From Chitinophaga pinensis (GTDB taxonomy: Bacteria; Bacteroidota; Bacteroidia; Flavobacteriales_D; Crocinitomicaceae), in NCBI GenBank assembly GCA_945902745.1, contig CAMDNE010000015.1, positions 1 through 64,000 on the forward strand: a stretch of DNA of 64,000 bases, written 5' to 3'. Position 1 is the first letter of the stretch; the number at the start of each line of letters is the position of its first letter. Below are positions 8,673 through 17,729 of the stretch, piece after piece. The notes beneath the pieces were generated by a model. The model saw only the letters and a program-made list of their open reading frames with translations. It did not search any database and had not been told where the DNA came from. Made by a program: the position numbers and the translations under genes.

Positions 8673-8690
8673 TCGCTCGGCGTTCGTTTA
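8673..8690 (+). repeat. Short dispersed repeat, copy 1
   Basis: An 18-nt segment between batC and batB, starting TCGCTCGG and ending CGTTTA, matches the reverse complement of 63566-63583 at 16 of 18 positions. The second copy is one arm of a hairpin after the last large gene. Two intergenic copies suggest a small dispersed repeat family, but only a genome-wide search can show this. Confidence 0.35.
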
Positions 8691-8691
8691 T

Positions 8692-8737
8692 CACTCCTCA
8701 CTTATCACTCCTCACTCCTCACTCCTCACTCCTCACT
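8692..8737. repeat. CACTCCT heptamer tandem repeat
   Basis: A stretch made of about six copies of the heptamer CACTCCT with minor variation lies at the 3' end of batB. It runs across the batB stop codon, so the last residues of BatB (RVRSEE) are encoded by it. Such arrays can change length by slippage, which would alter only the very end of BatB. Confidence 0.7.
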
Positions 8738-9876
8738 CTTCTTCCAAAAAATCCTTTCGATACCACCAAAAACAAACACCAAAATAAGATGGATACAAAT
8801 AACGGAATTTGATAGCGATTCTCTTGTATGTCAAACTCCAAATCTTGGACCTTAGACCGCTTCATTTGGTTAATTTGTGTTAACAAATCCGATAAATTTG
8901 GAAAAGGGTCCGAACTGATGGTATATGACCCCCCAGATTTGGACGCAATTGACTGAATAAAAGAAGGATTAATCCTTGAAATAACTGTTTTTCCAGAAGC
9001 TGTTGTTTTGTATCCCAATTCTGGTCTTTCCGGATTGACAGGCACTGGTCCGCCCATTTCTGTTCCCAAGCCTAAAACACTCAATTGGATGCTTTTATTT
9101 CTTATTTCAGTGAAAATTTCGTTTGGATTTCCCTCATGATTTTCTCCGTCCGTCACAAGGATGATTCCTTTGGTTGTTTTTTCAGGTGAGAACATTCCAG
9201 CTGAAACAGATAAAGCTGCGGCAATATTGGTTCCTTGATTGGAAACCATGTCTGTTTCAATTTCGTTGATGAACATTTTCGCTGCACTGTAATCTGCTGT
9301 GAGGGGCAATTGTACAAAAGCGCCACCTGCAAAAACAGCGATACCAATTTTCTCTCCGTGTAATTTATTGATCAATTCATTCAAGGCACGTTTCGCAATT
9401 TGCAAACGGGTTAAATCCTTCGAAATATCCTTTGTATTCATGGAGTTGGAAACATCTAAACAAATGACTAATTCGAGACTTTCAAGTGTTCCTGAAACTT
9501 TCTTCGTTCCTAAAACAGGCTGTGCCATGGCGAATATCAAACAAACGATTGCATTTCGAAAAAGGAAATATTTGAGAAAACTGTTCAACGATGAAACAGG
9601 CTGCAAGATGTATTTTTGAACCGATGGATGCGCTGACTGCGCTAATGAATTGGTGGAATAAATCGTGAAAAAATACATTCCTAAAATTGGAAGCATTAAC
9701 AACAACAACCAGAAATTCTGCGGATCTTTGAATCCAACTTGCTCTCCAGAAGGCGATTGATCGATGTATCCGATAAGTGCTAAAAGCGCACCGGTCAAAA
9801 GCCAAAACAACACTTCCCACACCAGTATTCCACTGATGATAAGCTTCAATCGATATGTAAATTGTTGCTTACTCAT
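8719..9876 (-). CDS. batB: Bat operon VWA protein BatB
   Basis: The 385-residue protein has membrane helices at the N-terminus (two before about residue 75 and one near 105-120), a von Willebrand factor A domain (about 135-330) and a C-terminal helix near 350-370. The MIDAS motif is visible as DVSNSM, with a downstream conserved VTDGENHEG. BatA/BatB pairs of VWA proteins anchor in the inner membrane with the VWA domain in the periplasm or cytoplasm, depending on the model. The gene overlaps batA by 8 bp. Its 3' end lies in a heptamer repeat, so the final VRSEE is probably not conserved. Confidence 0.88.
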   Translation of the reverse strand: MSKQQFTYRLKLIISGILVWEVLFWLLTGALLALIGYIDQSPSGEQVGFKDPQNFWLLLLMLPILGMYFFTIYSTNSLAQSAHPSVQKYILQPVSSLNSFLKYFLFRNAIVCLIFAMAQPVLGTKKVSGTLESLELVICLDVSNSMNTKDISKDLTRLQIAKRALNELINKLHGEKIGIAVFAGGAFVQLPLTADYSAAKMFINEIETDMVSNQGTNIAAALSVSAGMFSPEKTTKGIILVTDGENHEGNPNEIFTEIRNKSIQLSVLGLGTEMGGPVPVNPERPELGYKTTASGKTVISRINPSFIQSIASKSGGSYTISSDPFPNLSDLLTQINQMKRSKVQDLEFDIQENRYQIPLFVSILFWCLFLVVSKGFFGRRVRSEE

Positions 9877-10906
9877 ACATCTTGAAAAAATAACGATTGG
9901 TAAGCCACGTCAAGATTGCCAATACAAATGCCCAATTTAAAAATCCCATTGGTGAGGCAGGTGGCTCCGTTTTATACTGCTGATCCAACATCTTGCGCTT
10001 TTCTAATTTTTCAATTTCCTTGTAAATGGATTTTAAACTTTCCTCATCCGTTGCCCTAAAATATCGCCCATTCGCAATTTCAGCAATTTTCATCAAGGTC
10101 ATTTCGTCTATTTCAACTTCTAAGTTCTCATACCGGATTCCAAACGGAGTGATAACTGGAGTAGGAGCTTTTCCGTTGCTTCCAACACCAATCGTGTATA
10201 CACGGATGTTTTTTGCCCGAGCCAATTCAGCAGCTGTCAAAGGATCAATGTCACCAGCATTGTTACTTCCGTCTGTCAACAAAATAATGACTTTGGATTG
10301 TAAACTATCACTGCGTAATCGGGTAACTGCAGTTCCTAATCCTGTTCCAATGGCTGTTCCACCTTCAATATTTTCTCCTGTAATTTGGTCAATTTGTTTC
10401 TTTAAAATGGTATAATCCAATGTTGCAGGGCAAGCTGTATATGCTTCTCCAGCATAAACTACCAATCCTATTCGATCTCCTCTTCGTCCATCAACAAATT
10501 CTTTTGCAACACGTTTGGCTGCTTCCAACCTGTTTGGTTCAAAATCCATTGCGAGCATGGAAGAAGAAACGTCCATTGCTAAAATGATATCGATTCCGTT
10601 TTTGTAGTTTTCATCCACATCATCATAATCTGACCAATGAAATGGTTTGGCCATAGCGAAAATGAGGCAGCACAATACAATTCCGTTTAATACAATTAAG
10701 ATCCTTCTGAAGGAAACAATCCAGCGCGTTGAAAAACTTTTTTGACTTGCTGCACTTCCTGAATATTTCCATTCTCCTTCTTTTCGTCTTTCATTGCGGA
10801 ACATCAACAGCAAAATTACTGGCACAACCAACAGCAACCACAACCAATATGGAGAAAGGAAATCGTATTCCCAAAAGCGGATGTTCCAATTATTCAGCAT
10901 GATCAA
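9869..10906 (-). CDS. batA: Bat operon VWA protein BatA
   Basis: The 345-residue protein has two N-terminal membrane helices (about residues 15-35 and 65-85), a VWA domain (about 105-300) with the MIDAS motif DVSSSM and the conserved LTDGSNNAGDIDP loop, and a C-terminal helix near 320-340. This is the normal BatA layout. It overlaps the upstream one-helix protein gene by 17 bp and batB by 8 bp. With MoxR and the DUF58 protein it makes up the conserved core of this operon type, thought to act in metal-dependent chaperone-like or envelope stress functions. Confidence 0.9.
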   Translation of the reverse strand: MIMLNNWNIRFWEYDFLSPYWLWLLLVVPVILLLMFRNERRKEGEWKYSGSAASQKSFSTRWIVSFRRILIVLNGIVLCCLIFAMAKPFHWSDYDDVDENYKNGIDIILAMDVSSSMLAMDFEPNRLEAAKRVAKEFVDGRRGDRIGLVVYAGEAYTACPATLDYTILKKQIDQITGENIEGGTAIGTGLGTAVTRLRSDSLQSKVIILLTDGSNNAGDIDPLTAAELARAKNIRVYTIGVGSNGKAPTPVITPFGIRYENLEVEIDEMTLMKIAEIANGRYFRATDEESLKSIYKEIEKLEKRKMLDQQYKTEPPASPMGFLNWAFVLAILTWLTNRYFFKMYE

Positions 10907-11855
10907 ATTCTATTGGACTCGTTTCGGCAATTACTTGTCTGGCAAGCTGCGATACTTTTAAGATGGCTAATTCTTCTGGTTGTGACTTGGCAAATTTCAC
11001 CATGTCAGATTCGCTTAAAATAGATACAATTACACGAATGGTATCAGCATGCAATCCTTTTTGACCCAAGAGTAACTTTGTTTCGTGCGTAGTTTTTTCT
11101 AATAAATTGATTTCATAACGCGAAGAAAGGTACGATCTCAATATAAATGAAAGTTCAATGTAATGTTCTTTTAAACGCTGTTTTTCCCACAACCGTTCTT
11201 TTTCTAAAGCATCAATTGCTAGCAGTGTTCGTTCTTTTAATGATAAAACCACAACCGGTTTCGGAATGTCATTGAGCCTTTTGAGCCTATTTCTATAAAT
11301 TATAATCAATGGAATAAGAACTATAAGCAACAACCACCACCAGTTATTTTTAGCAAACGTTTTCAAAGAAAATGGTTCGTCAGGGATGTCCGAAAAGGAT
11401 TCTTTGATGTCGTATAAATCTTGTCCTTTTTTTGCTTTTACAAGTTCTGAAGTCAATTCAACGGATGGAAAAGTGATGGTCGAATCATCAATAATGATCG
11501 TACACGGGGCTAAAACATATCTACCAGAATCCCATGCAGTGATTTCATAGGTTCCAATCCATACTTTTTCTTTTCCTTTTGAAATGACCGTGTCTTTGAA
11601 GGGAGTCAAGATTTCAATTTCATCTGTTGTTTCAGTTGATAGAATTCCTGTTTTCGATTTACGGTTACTCGGAATAATTGAATTTTCCGGAGTGAATTTA
11701 AAGCTGTTTTTTTGAGGAAAAGTAATCGTGTAAACAAGCGAGATCTTCTCTCCAACCAAAATGTTTTTCTCGGACAAAGTTGTTGTTCCTTGCTGTGAAT
11801 AGCCACAAAAAGTGACCGTTAAAATTAAGATATGGAGCAAAAGGTTCTTCATCAA
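10890..11855 (-). CDS. Bat operon one-helix protein of unknown function
   Basis: The 321-residue protein has a signal peptide (to about residue 20), a periplasmic beta-rich part with a BatD-like beginning (about 22-160), one membrane helix near 172-190 (WWWLLLIVLIPLIIIY), and a cytoplasmic helical part. A protein of this kind commonly sits between the DUF58 and batA genes in Bacteroidota, and its layout resembles a short BatD. No enzyme motif is seen. It overlaps the DUF58 gene by 4 bp and batA by 17 bp, so co-translation with them is likely. Confidence 0.75.
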   Translation of the reverse strand: MMKNLLLHILILTVTFCGYSQQGTTTLSEKNILVGEKISLVYTITFPQKNSFKFTPENSIIPSNRKSKTGILSTETTDEIEILTPFKDTVISKGKEKVWIGTYEITAWDSGRYVLAPCTIIIDDSTITFPSVELTSELVKAKKGQDLYDIKESFSDIPDEPFSLKTFAKNNWWWLLLIVLIPLIIIYRNRLKRLNDIPKPVVVLSLKERTLLAIDALEKERLWEKQRLKEHYIELSFILRSYLSSRYEINLLEKTTHETKLLLGQKGLHADTIRVIVSILSESDMVKFAKSQPEELAILKVSQLARQVIAETSPIEFDHAE

Positions 11856-12718
11856 CGTTTTTGGAAAAGCGCTACAAGTGGTTTGATCATGTCTTCATCA
11901 GTGCGACAAGAAACACTGTCAATACCAGCTTTTTTAAATTCTTTTAATGTGCTTGTTTCGTTTTCTTGAAAGTCTTTTTGATATTTTGCGCGTACTTCTC
12001 TTGAACTTGAATTTACCCAAGTAGTTTCGCCTGATTCAGCATTGAATAGTTGAATCAATCCTACATTAGGTAATATCTGTTCAGCAATATCTGAAAGTTT
12101 AATAGCAATGGTATCGTGGCGTTTCTTTGTCAAACGCATTCCTTCCATGAAATTATTTTGATCGATAAAATCGCTAATTACAAAAGTAATTGTGCGTTTC
12201 TTTTGCGTGTTGCGCAGAAATTTCAATCCTTCGTTGATATCTGTTAATTTACTTTTCGCTTTGAATTCAATCAGTTCACGTAAAATAATTAACACATGCT
12301 TTTTCCCTTTTTCAGGAGCAATGTACCGCTCCATTTTATCTGAAACGAGGATCATTCCCACTTTGTCATTATTTGAAATAGCTGAAAATGCTAAAATTGC
12401 TGCTATTTCTAACGCTAAATCTTTTTTTGTTTTCTCTGTTGTTCCAAATTCCTCCGAACCAGAAATATCAATTACTAACATGACTGTTAATTCACGCTCT
12501 TCTTCAAAAACCTTGACATACGGATTGTTATAACGAGCGGTAACGTTCCAATCAATTGTTCGAACTTCATCTCCAAATTGATAATCCCGTACTTCACTAA
12601 ACGCCATACCTCTTCCCTTGAACGCCGAATGGTATTCACCCGAAAAAATATGCTTGGTCAAGCCTTTCGTCTTGATTTCCAATCGGTGTATTTTCTTAAT
12701 GAGGTCGCTAGTTTCCAC
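11852..12718 (-). CDS. DUF58 family protein of the Bat operon
   Basis: The 288-residue protein matches the DUF58 family. The conserved GRGMAFSEVRDYQFGDEVRTIDWNVTAR block lies at about residues 36-63, and a VWA-like core follows with the DISGSEEFG MIDAS-type loop (about 84-92). There is no signal peptide or membrane helix, so it is cytoplasmic. DUF58 proteins occur with MoxR ATPases and VWA proteins and probably link the ATPase to the membrane VWA proteins. It is separated from moxR by 126 bp and overlaps the next gene by 4 bp. Confidence 0.9.
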   Translation of the reverse strand: METSDLIKKIHRLEIKTKGLTKHIFSGEYHSAFKGRGMAFSEVRDYQFGDEVRTIDWNVTARYNNPYVKVFEEERELTVMLVIDISGSEEFGTTEKTKKDLALEIAAILAFSAISNNDKVGMILVSDKMERYIAPEKGKKHVLIILRELIEFKAKSKLTDINEGLKFLRNTQKKRTITFVISDFIDQNNFMEGMRLTKKRHDTIAIKLSDIAEQILPNVGLIQLFNAESGETTWVNSSSREVRAKYQKDFQENETSTLKEFKKAGIDSVSCRTDEDMIKPLVALFQKR

Positions 12719-12844
12719 GTGCTAAATTGAAATTCTTACCATTGTAATTTTGAATTTTCCCATGTTTAATTTTTGTATGATACCGGTCTGAATTTGGTTA
12801 TGCTGGATTTTATTCCAGTATTATCAAATACGAATCGGCATCAA

Positions 12845-13891
12845 TTAAGGAACTTCTACTTTGTTGATGATTTTATTCACAACATCGGTCGTTGTAATAT
12901 TCTCTGCTTCTGCTTCATATGTCAAGCCCATTCTGTGGCGCATCACATCTGGTGCAATTGCACGAATATCTTCAGGCACAACAAACGCTCTTCCTTGTAA
13001 AAACGCATATGCTTTTGAAGCGAGTGCTAAGTTGATACTTGCTCTTGGAGAACAACCGTAGCTAATCATAGGTTGTAATTGTTCTAATCCATATTTTTCA
13101 GGTGTTCGCGTCGCATAAACCAAGTCAACGATATATTGCTCCACTTTTTCATCCAAATATACTTCTCGAACTAATTCTCTAGCACGAAGAATATCACTTG
13201 GCGCAACAACTTTACCAATTTTTGGAATTCCACCAACTTGAACGTTTGTGCGGATAATTTGTTTCTCTTCTTCTTTGGTTGGATAACCTAGAAACACTTT
13301 CAACATAAATCGATCGACTTGTGCCTCAGGTAAGGGATACGTTCCTTCTTGTTCAATCGGATTTTGAGTTGCCAATACCAAGAAAGGTTTTGGTAAAACG
13401 AATGTTTCTTCGCCTATAGTTATTTGGCGTTCTTGCATCGCTTCCAACAAAGCACTTTGAACTTTCGCTGGCGCACGGTTGATTTCATCAGCCAAAACAA
13501 AGTTCGAAAAAATCGGCCCTTTTTTAACTGTAAATTTCTCGCTTTTCTGATTGTAAATCATGGTACCCGTAACATCTGCAGGCAATAAATCAGGTGTAAA
13601 TTGAATTCTACTAAAATCAACATCAATGGCATCAGCAAGTGTTTTTATTGCCAATGTCTTTGCCAGACCTGGAACACCTTCCAAAAGAATATGTCCATCT
13701 GCGAGTAAAGCAATTAATAAACGATCAATCATATATGTCTGACCTACAATTACTTTTGCGATTTCTTCGCGTAAACGTTGAATAATCACTGCCTCTAATT
13801 TTATTTTCTCACTAAGAACCCTCAGCGCTTCAGCTGGGTTAATTGGATTAACTGCATTGCTACCTTCGACGTTGGTCGTGTTTTCTGTCAT
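12845..13891 (-). CDS. moxR: MoxR-family AAA+ ATPase
   Basis: The 348-residue protein is a MoxR AAA+ ATPase. It shows Walker A GVPGLAKT (about residues 72-79), Walker B LADEINRAP, sensor 1 (VLATQNPIEQEGTYPLPEAQVDRFM region) and the C-terminal lid. It is the first gene of the moxR-DUF58-batABCDE operon and is expected to power a chaperone-like step for the VWA proteins. The ATG at 13891 is preceded by sequence resembling, but not matching, the minus-strand -7 consensus. Confidence 0.93.
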   Translation of the reverse strand: MTENTTNVEGSNAVNPINPAEALRVLSEKIKLEAVIIQRLREEIAKVIVGQTYMIDRLLIALLADGHILLEGVPGLAKTLAIKTLADAIDVDFSRIQFTPDLLPADVTGTMIYNQKSEKFTVKKGPIFSNFVLADEINRAPAKVQSALLEAMQERQITIGEETFVLPKPFLVLATQNPIEQEGTYPLPEAQVDRFMLKVFLGYPTKEEEKQIIRTNVQVGGIPKIGKVVAPSDILRARELVREVYLDEKVEQYIVDLVYATRTPEKYGLEQLQPMISYGCSPRASINLALASKAYAFLQGRAFVVPEDIRAIAPDVMRHRMGLTYEAEAENITTTDVVNKIINKVEVP

Positions 13892-14002
13892 ATTTTGAAT
13901 AGTTGAATCTACAAAGGTGACAAAGATTAACTGCTGAAAGCTTGATTTTGCTGTTAAATATTGTTAACATTGCTTAGCACTAAACACAGGAAAAGAACGC
14001 AG

Positions 14003-14365
14003 ATGGAAAAGAGAACTTGCAAAGAATGTGGACAGAATTTAACGGGTCGTAGAGATCAGAAATTTTGTTCAGATTATTGTCGAAATTCATTCAACAACCG
14101 TCAGAATGAAGATGCAACAGCGTATGTGCGTCGAATCAATAATATCTTACGAAAAAATCGTCGAATCTTAGCGGCTTTAAATCCAAAAGGAAAAGTTACG
14201 CTTGATGGAATAACGCTTGCAGAAGAAGGGTTTAATTTTCATTATTTCACCAATATCTACAAGACCCAAAAAGGTTCACAGTATTATTTTTGTTATGACC
14301 AGGGATATATCAAAATGGATAATGATCAATACATGTTGGTACAAAAACAGGATTACGTGAAATAG
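14003..14365 (+). CDS. Small zinc-ribbon protein of unknown function
   Basis: The protein has 120 residues from the ATG at 14003. An earlier in-frame start at 13961 would add 14 residues that look unlike coding sequence. The N-terminus holds a zinc ribbon, C-x2-C at residues 5-8 and C-x3-C at 21-25, followed by a basic, helical segment. Proteins of this type are common in Bacteroidota, where the CSDYCRNSFNNR stretch is typical. DNA or RNA binding is plausible but not shown. It stands alone, transcribed away from moxR. Confidence 0.75.
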   Translation: MEKRTCKECGQNLTGRRDQKFCSDYCRNSFNNRQNEDATAYVRRINNILRKNRRILAALNPKGKVTLDGITLAEEGFNFHYFTNIYKTQKGSQYYFCYDQGYIKMDNDQYMLVQKQDYVK

Positions 14366-14458
14366 TTTTGACGAACGCCAGAATGACTTTCTGTAATATC
14401 TAATAATGTGTTTAAATAGATTTTGGCGACTTCCATTGATTTTCAAAAAAAAATATCA

Positions 14459-14603
14459 GCCACAGATGCACAGATTTATAAATACATAAGCAGAATGGTT
14501 AACTTGAATTTATTTAAATATACGACCGAAATTATATTGGTATTATTCAACTTAAATTAAAAACATCATATTAGTGAAATAGAATAATCTGTGCATCTGT
14601 GGC
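14459..14603. repeat. 18-bp perfect inverted repeat pair
   Basis: The 18-mer GCCACAGATGCACAGATT at 14459-14476 recurs as its exact reverse complement at 14586-14603, separated by 109 nt without a gene. Similar 'cacaga' phrases are frequent between genes in Bacteroidota, so this is probably a dispersed repeat rather than a single hairpin. No transposase or terminator T-tract is associated with it. Confidence 0.7.
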
Positions 14604-14630
14604 AAAATTATAAGCTCAAATTTTTGTTGC

Positions 14631-16091
14631 TTATTTAAATATTCTGTATTCATTCGCAAAGCACCCACCAATCAAAAACTCATCTCCTTTTTTAACTAAT
14701 GTTCTGCCAAATTGTGCGAGTGTATCTGGAAATTCTTCCATCCACATGTCTTTAATGAGGTAGAGTTTCTTTTGTTGAAAAACCTTGTCGACCAATTCAT
14801 ATTTACGCACCGCATATGAGAATTCGTGAGGTGTAGCGATAATGTGATCGGGATCAACGCACGCAATTAAATAAGAATTCCAATAATCACCAATGATTCC
14901 AATTTGTCCTAATTTTTTAAATTCTGAGATTGTTTGAACTGTTGGTTTGAACGTTTTTGGCGAAACATATTTTAAATTATAGAGTGTTCCTATTCCTCCA
15001 ATTAAAACAGTAAAGAGCGCATAAAATCTGAGTTTTTTTATGAAACTATTTTGAACTTGAGAACCTTCAATAAATAACAAAAGTGCAAATGACAATGAAA
15101 TATATGTACACGTAAAATACCTTCTTGGCACATTGTTTTCGAAAGTCCAAGATGAAATTAAAATGACGAAAAGCAAAACAAATCCTTCTATTAGGAAAAA
15201 ATAGAACCATCTATTTGGTTTGCTTTTCAACTTTTTTCTATTGAATAATAGAATGCCAATTAGGATTAAAACGAGGTAAGTGTAAATACTCGTAAACGGT
15301 TCGTTTGCTTTAAATAACAGCATATCGAAAATGGATTCGAAGAATTGTTTAAACGTGTTTAAAATATTCCCGAAATCACTAAAACTGGAATAGGATTGAT
15401 GAATTGGCGAGAAGCTTTTTGCTTGTTTGATAAAAAGGAAACCGAATATCACCCCTACAAACAAATACAAAACTCCTTTATTCAGAACGATATTTTTAAC
15501 GGATGGATTTTCCTTCATGAATAACAGCGATTGAATTCCAATCAAAACACCAATTGAAACGAGGGCCATTTCCGAAACCCAAACCGCAGTAACAAGGGTC
15601 AGTATTAACAAGATAAATAGCGAATGTTGTTGAAGAATTTTTGCTTTATTCAAATTGATTTGATGTAATAAAAAACAGGCAATGGCAATTAAACTATAGT
15701 GAATTCCAAAAGCAAATTGGGTCACATCAATCATGTGAATGGGAGGGAAGAACCAAATAATGCAAAAAATCAGTTTGTACCAGTTGTTTTTCAGGAAAGA
15801 AGCAAACGCTAAGAATCCAGTTAAAAGGATTAAATAATGGGTGATTGATTCAGAAGTTAAGGCGGATAGATGAAATACTTTGTAAAAGAATTGAGCGAGT
15901 AACGGGATCAAACTTCCCATTCGGTCTTGACCCCAAAAGTAAAAGTCATTAGGTAAATTAAAATCGTGAATCATTAATACAGTTACGGCATTATCTGAAT
16001 TCAACAAAGGATAAAACAAGGAAGAAAAAAAGAAAAAGGACAGACTAGAAATCAGAATGACCAATACCAAATAAGTGTTTCTGCTCATCAA
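14631..16091 (-). CDS. Polytopic membrane protein, possible GT-C-type glycosyltransferase
   Basis: The 486-residue protein has about 11-12 hydrophobic helices up to residue ~385 and a soluble C-terminal part of about 100 residues. The first loop after helix one contains LLNSDNAVTVLMIHDF and FYFWGQDRMGSLIPLL, where acidic residues sit as in GT-C glycosyltransferases that use lipid-linked sugars. That resemblance is weak and no signature is decisive. Two adjacent ATG codons are possible starts (16091 and 16088). It stands alone with its 3' end facing the zinc-ribbon gene, and no sugar-pathway genes adjoin it. Confidence 0.6.
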   Translation of the reverse strand: MMSRNTYLVLVILISSLSFFFFSSLFYPLLNSDNAVTVLMIHDFNLPNDFYFWGQDRMGSLIPLLAQFFYKVFHLSALTSESITHYLILLTGFLAFASFLKNNWYKLIFCIIWFFPPIHMIDVTQFAFGIHYSLIAIACFLLHQINLNKAKILQQHSLFILLILTLVTAVWVSEMALVSIGVLIGIQSLLFMKENPSVKNIVLNKGVLYLFVGVIFGFLFIKQAKSFSPIHQSYSSFSDFGNILNTFKQFFESIFDMLLFKANEPFTSIYTYLVLILIGILLFNRKKLKSKPNRWFYFFLIEGFVLLFVILISSWTFENNVPRRYFTCTYISLSFALLLFIEGSQVQNSFIKKLRFYALFTVLIGGIGTLYNLKYVSPKTFKPTVQTISEFKKLGQIGIIGDYWNSYLIACVDPDHIIATPHEFSYAVRKYELVDKVFQQKKLYLIKDMWMEEFPDTLAQFGRTLVKKGDEFLIGGCFANEYRIFK

Positions 16092-16171
16092 TGTTTAATT
16101 ACAAATTTCAAACAAATGTAATTAAATTCAAATAGGTGAAAGTAATCAAGTTTCAAGAAAATCTTAGGTAA

Positions 16172-16210
16172 AAAAAAATCCACAAACACATCGCTGCATT
16201 TGCGGATTTT
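16172..16210 (-). terminator. Terminator-like hairpin with T-tract on minus strand
   Basis: On the minus strand the segment reads AAAATCCGCAAA, a 12-nt loop, TTTGTGGATTTT and then a run of T. The stem is about 11 bp with one A/C mismatch. It has the form of an intrinsic terminator for a minus-strand transcript. However, no annotated gene lies upstream on that strand before the divergent SRPBCC gene, so it either ends an unrecognised short RNA or is a remnant. Confidence 0.5.
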
Positions 16211-16255
16211 AACTACTAACCACTATTAATTATTACAACAAAATATGACTCAAAA

Positions 16256-16303
16256 TGTTTACTTAGATTAAAATAAACAATTAGATGATTATTCTGTTTA
16301 ATA
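16256..16303. promoter_or_regulatory. Degenerate half-sites resembling the carotenoid operator
   Basis: Three half-sites similar to those before the carotenoid operons lie just upstream of the SRPBCC gene: TGTTTAC at 16256-16262, TAAACA at 16274-16279 and TGTTTAAT at 16295-16302. They are not spaced by 14 nt as in the strong sites, so regulation by the same protein is only a possibility. Confidence 0.2.
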
Positions 16304-16315
16304 AAAAAAGAAAGC

Positions 16316-16765
16316 ATGTATCAATTAAAACGTACTCAATTTGTAAAAACCGACTTGGCAACGTGCTGGGATTTTTTCTCATCGCCAAATAATCTCAATA
16401 AAATTACCCCCAAAGAAATGGGTTTTGACGTTTTAACGGAAGGCTCAGAATGCATGTATGAAGGATTGATGATTGAATACAAGGTGCGTCCATTGCTTAA
16501 TATTCCTTTAAGATGGATTACAGAGATTACGCATGTCAAACACCAACAGTATTTTGTGGATGAGCAACGCAAAGGGCCATACAAAATCTGGCACCACGAG
16601 CATCATTTTCGTGAAGTTGAAGGAGGTGTCGAAATGACAGATATTGTATCGTATGAATTGCCTTTTGGAATACTCGGTAAATTAGCCCATCCGTTGCTTG
16701 TGAAGAAAAAACTTAATCAAATATTTGCCTACCGTTTTAAAATTGTAGACGAATTGTTTGTTTAA
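16316..16765 (+). CDS. SRPBCC (START-like) family protein
   Basis: The 149-residue protein fits the SRPBCC fold family. It has an N-terminal strand with FVKTDLATCWDFFSSPNNLNKITP (about residues 9-32), a middle beta sheet, and a C-terminal long helix ending in LNQIFAYRFKIVDELF. This subgroup (a ligand-binding SRPBCC protein without known ligand) often occurs near photolyase genes in Bacteroidota, which fits the photolyase operon that begins 0.5 kb away. No catalytic residues are evident. It converges with the cupin gene, leaving 11 bp. Confidence 0.8.
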   Translation: MYQLKRTQFVKTDLATCWDFFSSPNNLNKITPKEMGFDVLTEGSECMYEGLMIEYKVRPLLNIPLRWITEITHVKHQQYFVDEQRKGPYKIWHHEHHFREVEGGVEMTDIVSYELPFGILGKLAHPLLVKKKLNQIFAYRFKIVDELFV

Positions 16766-16776
16766 TATACTGCGAA

Positions 16777-17175
16777 TTATTCAGTCGTTATTCCTTGAAA
16801 TTCTTCTTCATTTTCTACTGCTTCTTTTTTTGTTAAGCGTAAAATTGCATCCTTGTGATGAGCAGGTGAATAAATCGTGTACATTTTTAATTCATCGCTG
16901 TTTGAAGTGTTAATAATGTTGTGTTTTGCTCCAGCTGGAACAACAACTGCATCACCATCGCGAACATCATATGAGTGACCATCAATAATAACTTTTCCTG
17001 TTCCACTTTCAAATCTGAAAAATTGGTCATTATCAGTGTGAGTTTCCTCTCCGATATCTTCGTTTGGGAGCAAACTCATTAATACTAATTGACTGTGCTT
17101 TGAGGTATAAAGTACTTTTCTGAAATTTAAATTTTCCTGAGTTGCTTTTTCGATTGAAATTTTAAATCCGTTCAT
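16777..17175 (-). CDS. Cupin-domain protein
   Basis: The 132-residue protein is a single cupin barrel. Metal ligands are visible as ETHTDNDQFFRFESG (His, Gln/Glu region, about residues 44-58) and a second motif PAGAKHNI (about 82-89). It is probably a small metal-binding enzyme or binding protein of unknown substrate. A 96-bp gap separates it from the PrxQ gene upstream on the same strand, so it may or may not be part of that transcript. Confidence 0.85.
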   Translation of the reverse strand: MNGFKISIEKATQENLNFRKVLYTSKHSQLVLMSLLPNEDIGEETHTDNDQFFRFESGTGKVIIDGHSYDVRDGDAVVVPAGAKHNIINTSNSDELKMYTIYSPAHHKDAILRLTKKEAVENEEEFQGITTE

Positions 17176-17271
17176 GATATTTTATGTTTTAAATGTTGTT
17201 AGTAATCCTTTAAAGGTAAAGTAACTGTTTACATAAAAACAGAACAAAAATCATCTTATTAAAAAAAATAA

Positions 17272-17727
17272 TTATAGTGTTTTCACCAAGTCAAGTGCCT
17301 TTGTAATATGGCCTTCCGTGTCGGTCAATGAGTTGTAAATTCCACGAATTTCTCCTTTTAAATCGATGATATATGTCACTCTACCTGAAATAAGTCCAAA
17401 TAAACTTCTTGGAACACCAAACTCATTTCGAACTTCTTGTTTTGTATCGGCAAGTAAATTGAAAGTTAGTCGGTTTTTTTTGGCGAATTTTAAATGTGAG
17501 CTAACTGAATCGGAAGAAATTCCAAAAACTTCGCATCCTAAGTCTTTGAAAGCCTCATGACTATCACGAAACGAACAAGCTTCTTTTGTACAGCCACTTG
17601 TATCATCTTTTGGGTAAAAGTAAATAACGAGTATTTTTTGACCGATGAAATCAGTTATATTGATTGTTTTCCCATCTTGGTTTTCTAAACTGAATATTGG
17701 ACAATTATCTCCTATTTGTAATGGCAT
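17272..17727 (-). CDS. bcp: PrxQ/BCP-type peroxiredoxin
   Basis: The 151-residue protein is a thioredoxin-fold peroxiredoxin of the PrxQ (BCP) type. The peroxidatic Cys46 and resolving Cys51 lie five residues apart in TSGCTKEAC. It reduces hydrogen peroxide and organic peroxides, recycled by thioredoxin. The start codon is 2 bp after the photolyase stop, so it is the last gene of the seven-gene sigma-crtI-crtB-idi-PTPS-phr-prxQ operon. Its place there fits a role against photo-oxidative damage. Confidence 0.92.
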   Translation of the reverse strand: MPLQIGDNCPIFSLENQDGKTINITDFIGQKILVIYFYPKDDTSGCTKEACSFRDSHEAFKDLGCEVFGISSDSVSSHLKFAKKNRLTFNLLADTKQEVRNEFGVPRSLFGLISGRVTYIIDLKGEIRGIYNSLTDTEGHITKALDLVKTL

Positions 17728-17729
17728 AC

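Noticed and set aside
12719-12844. Small gene between the DUF58 and moxR genes
   Set aside because: Open frames there are short, overlap moxR on the other strand and show no motif.
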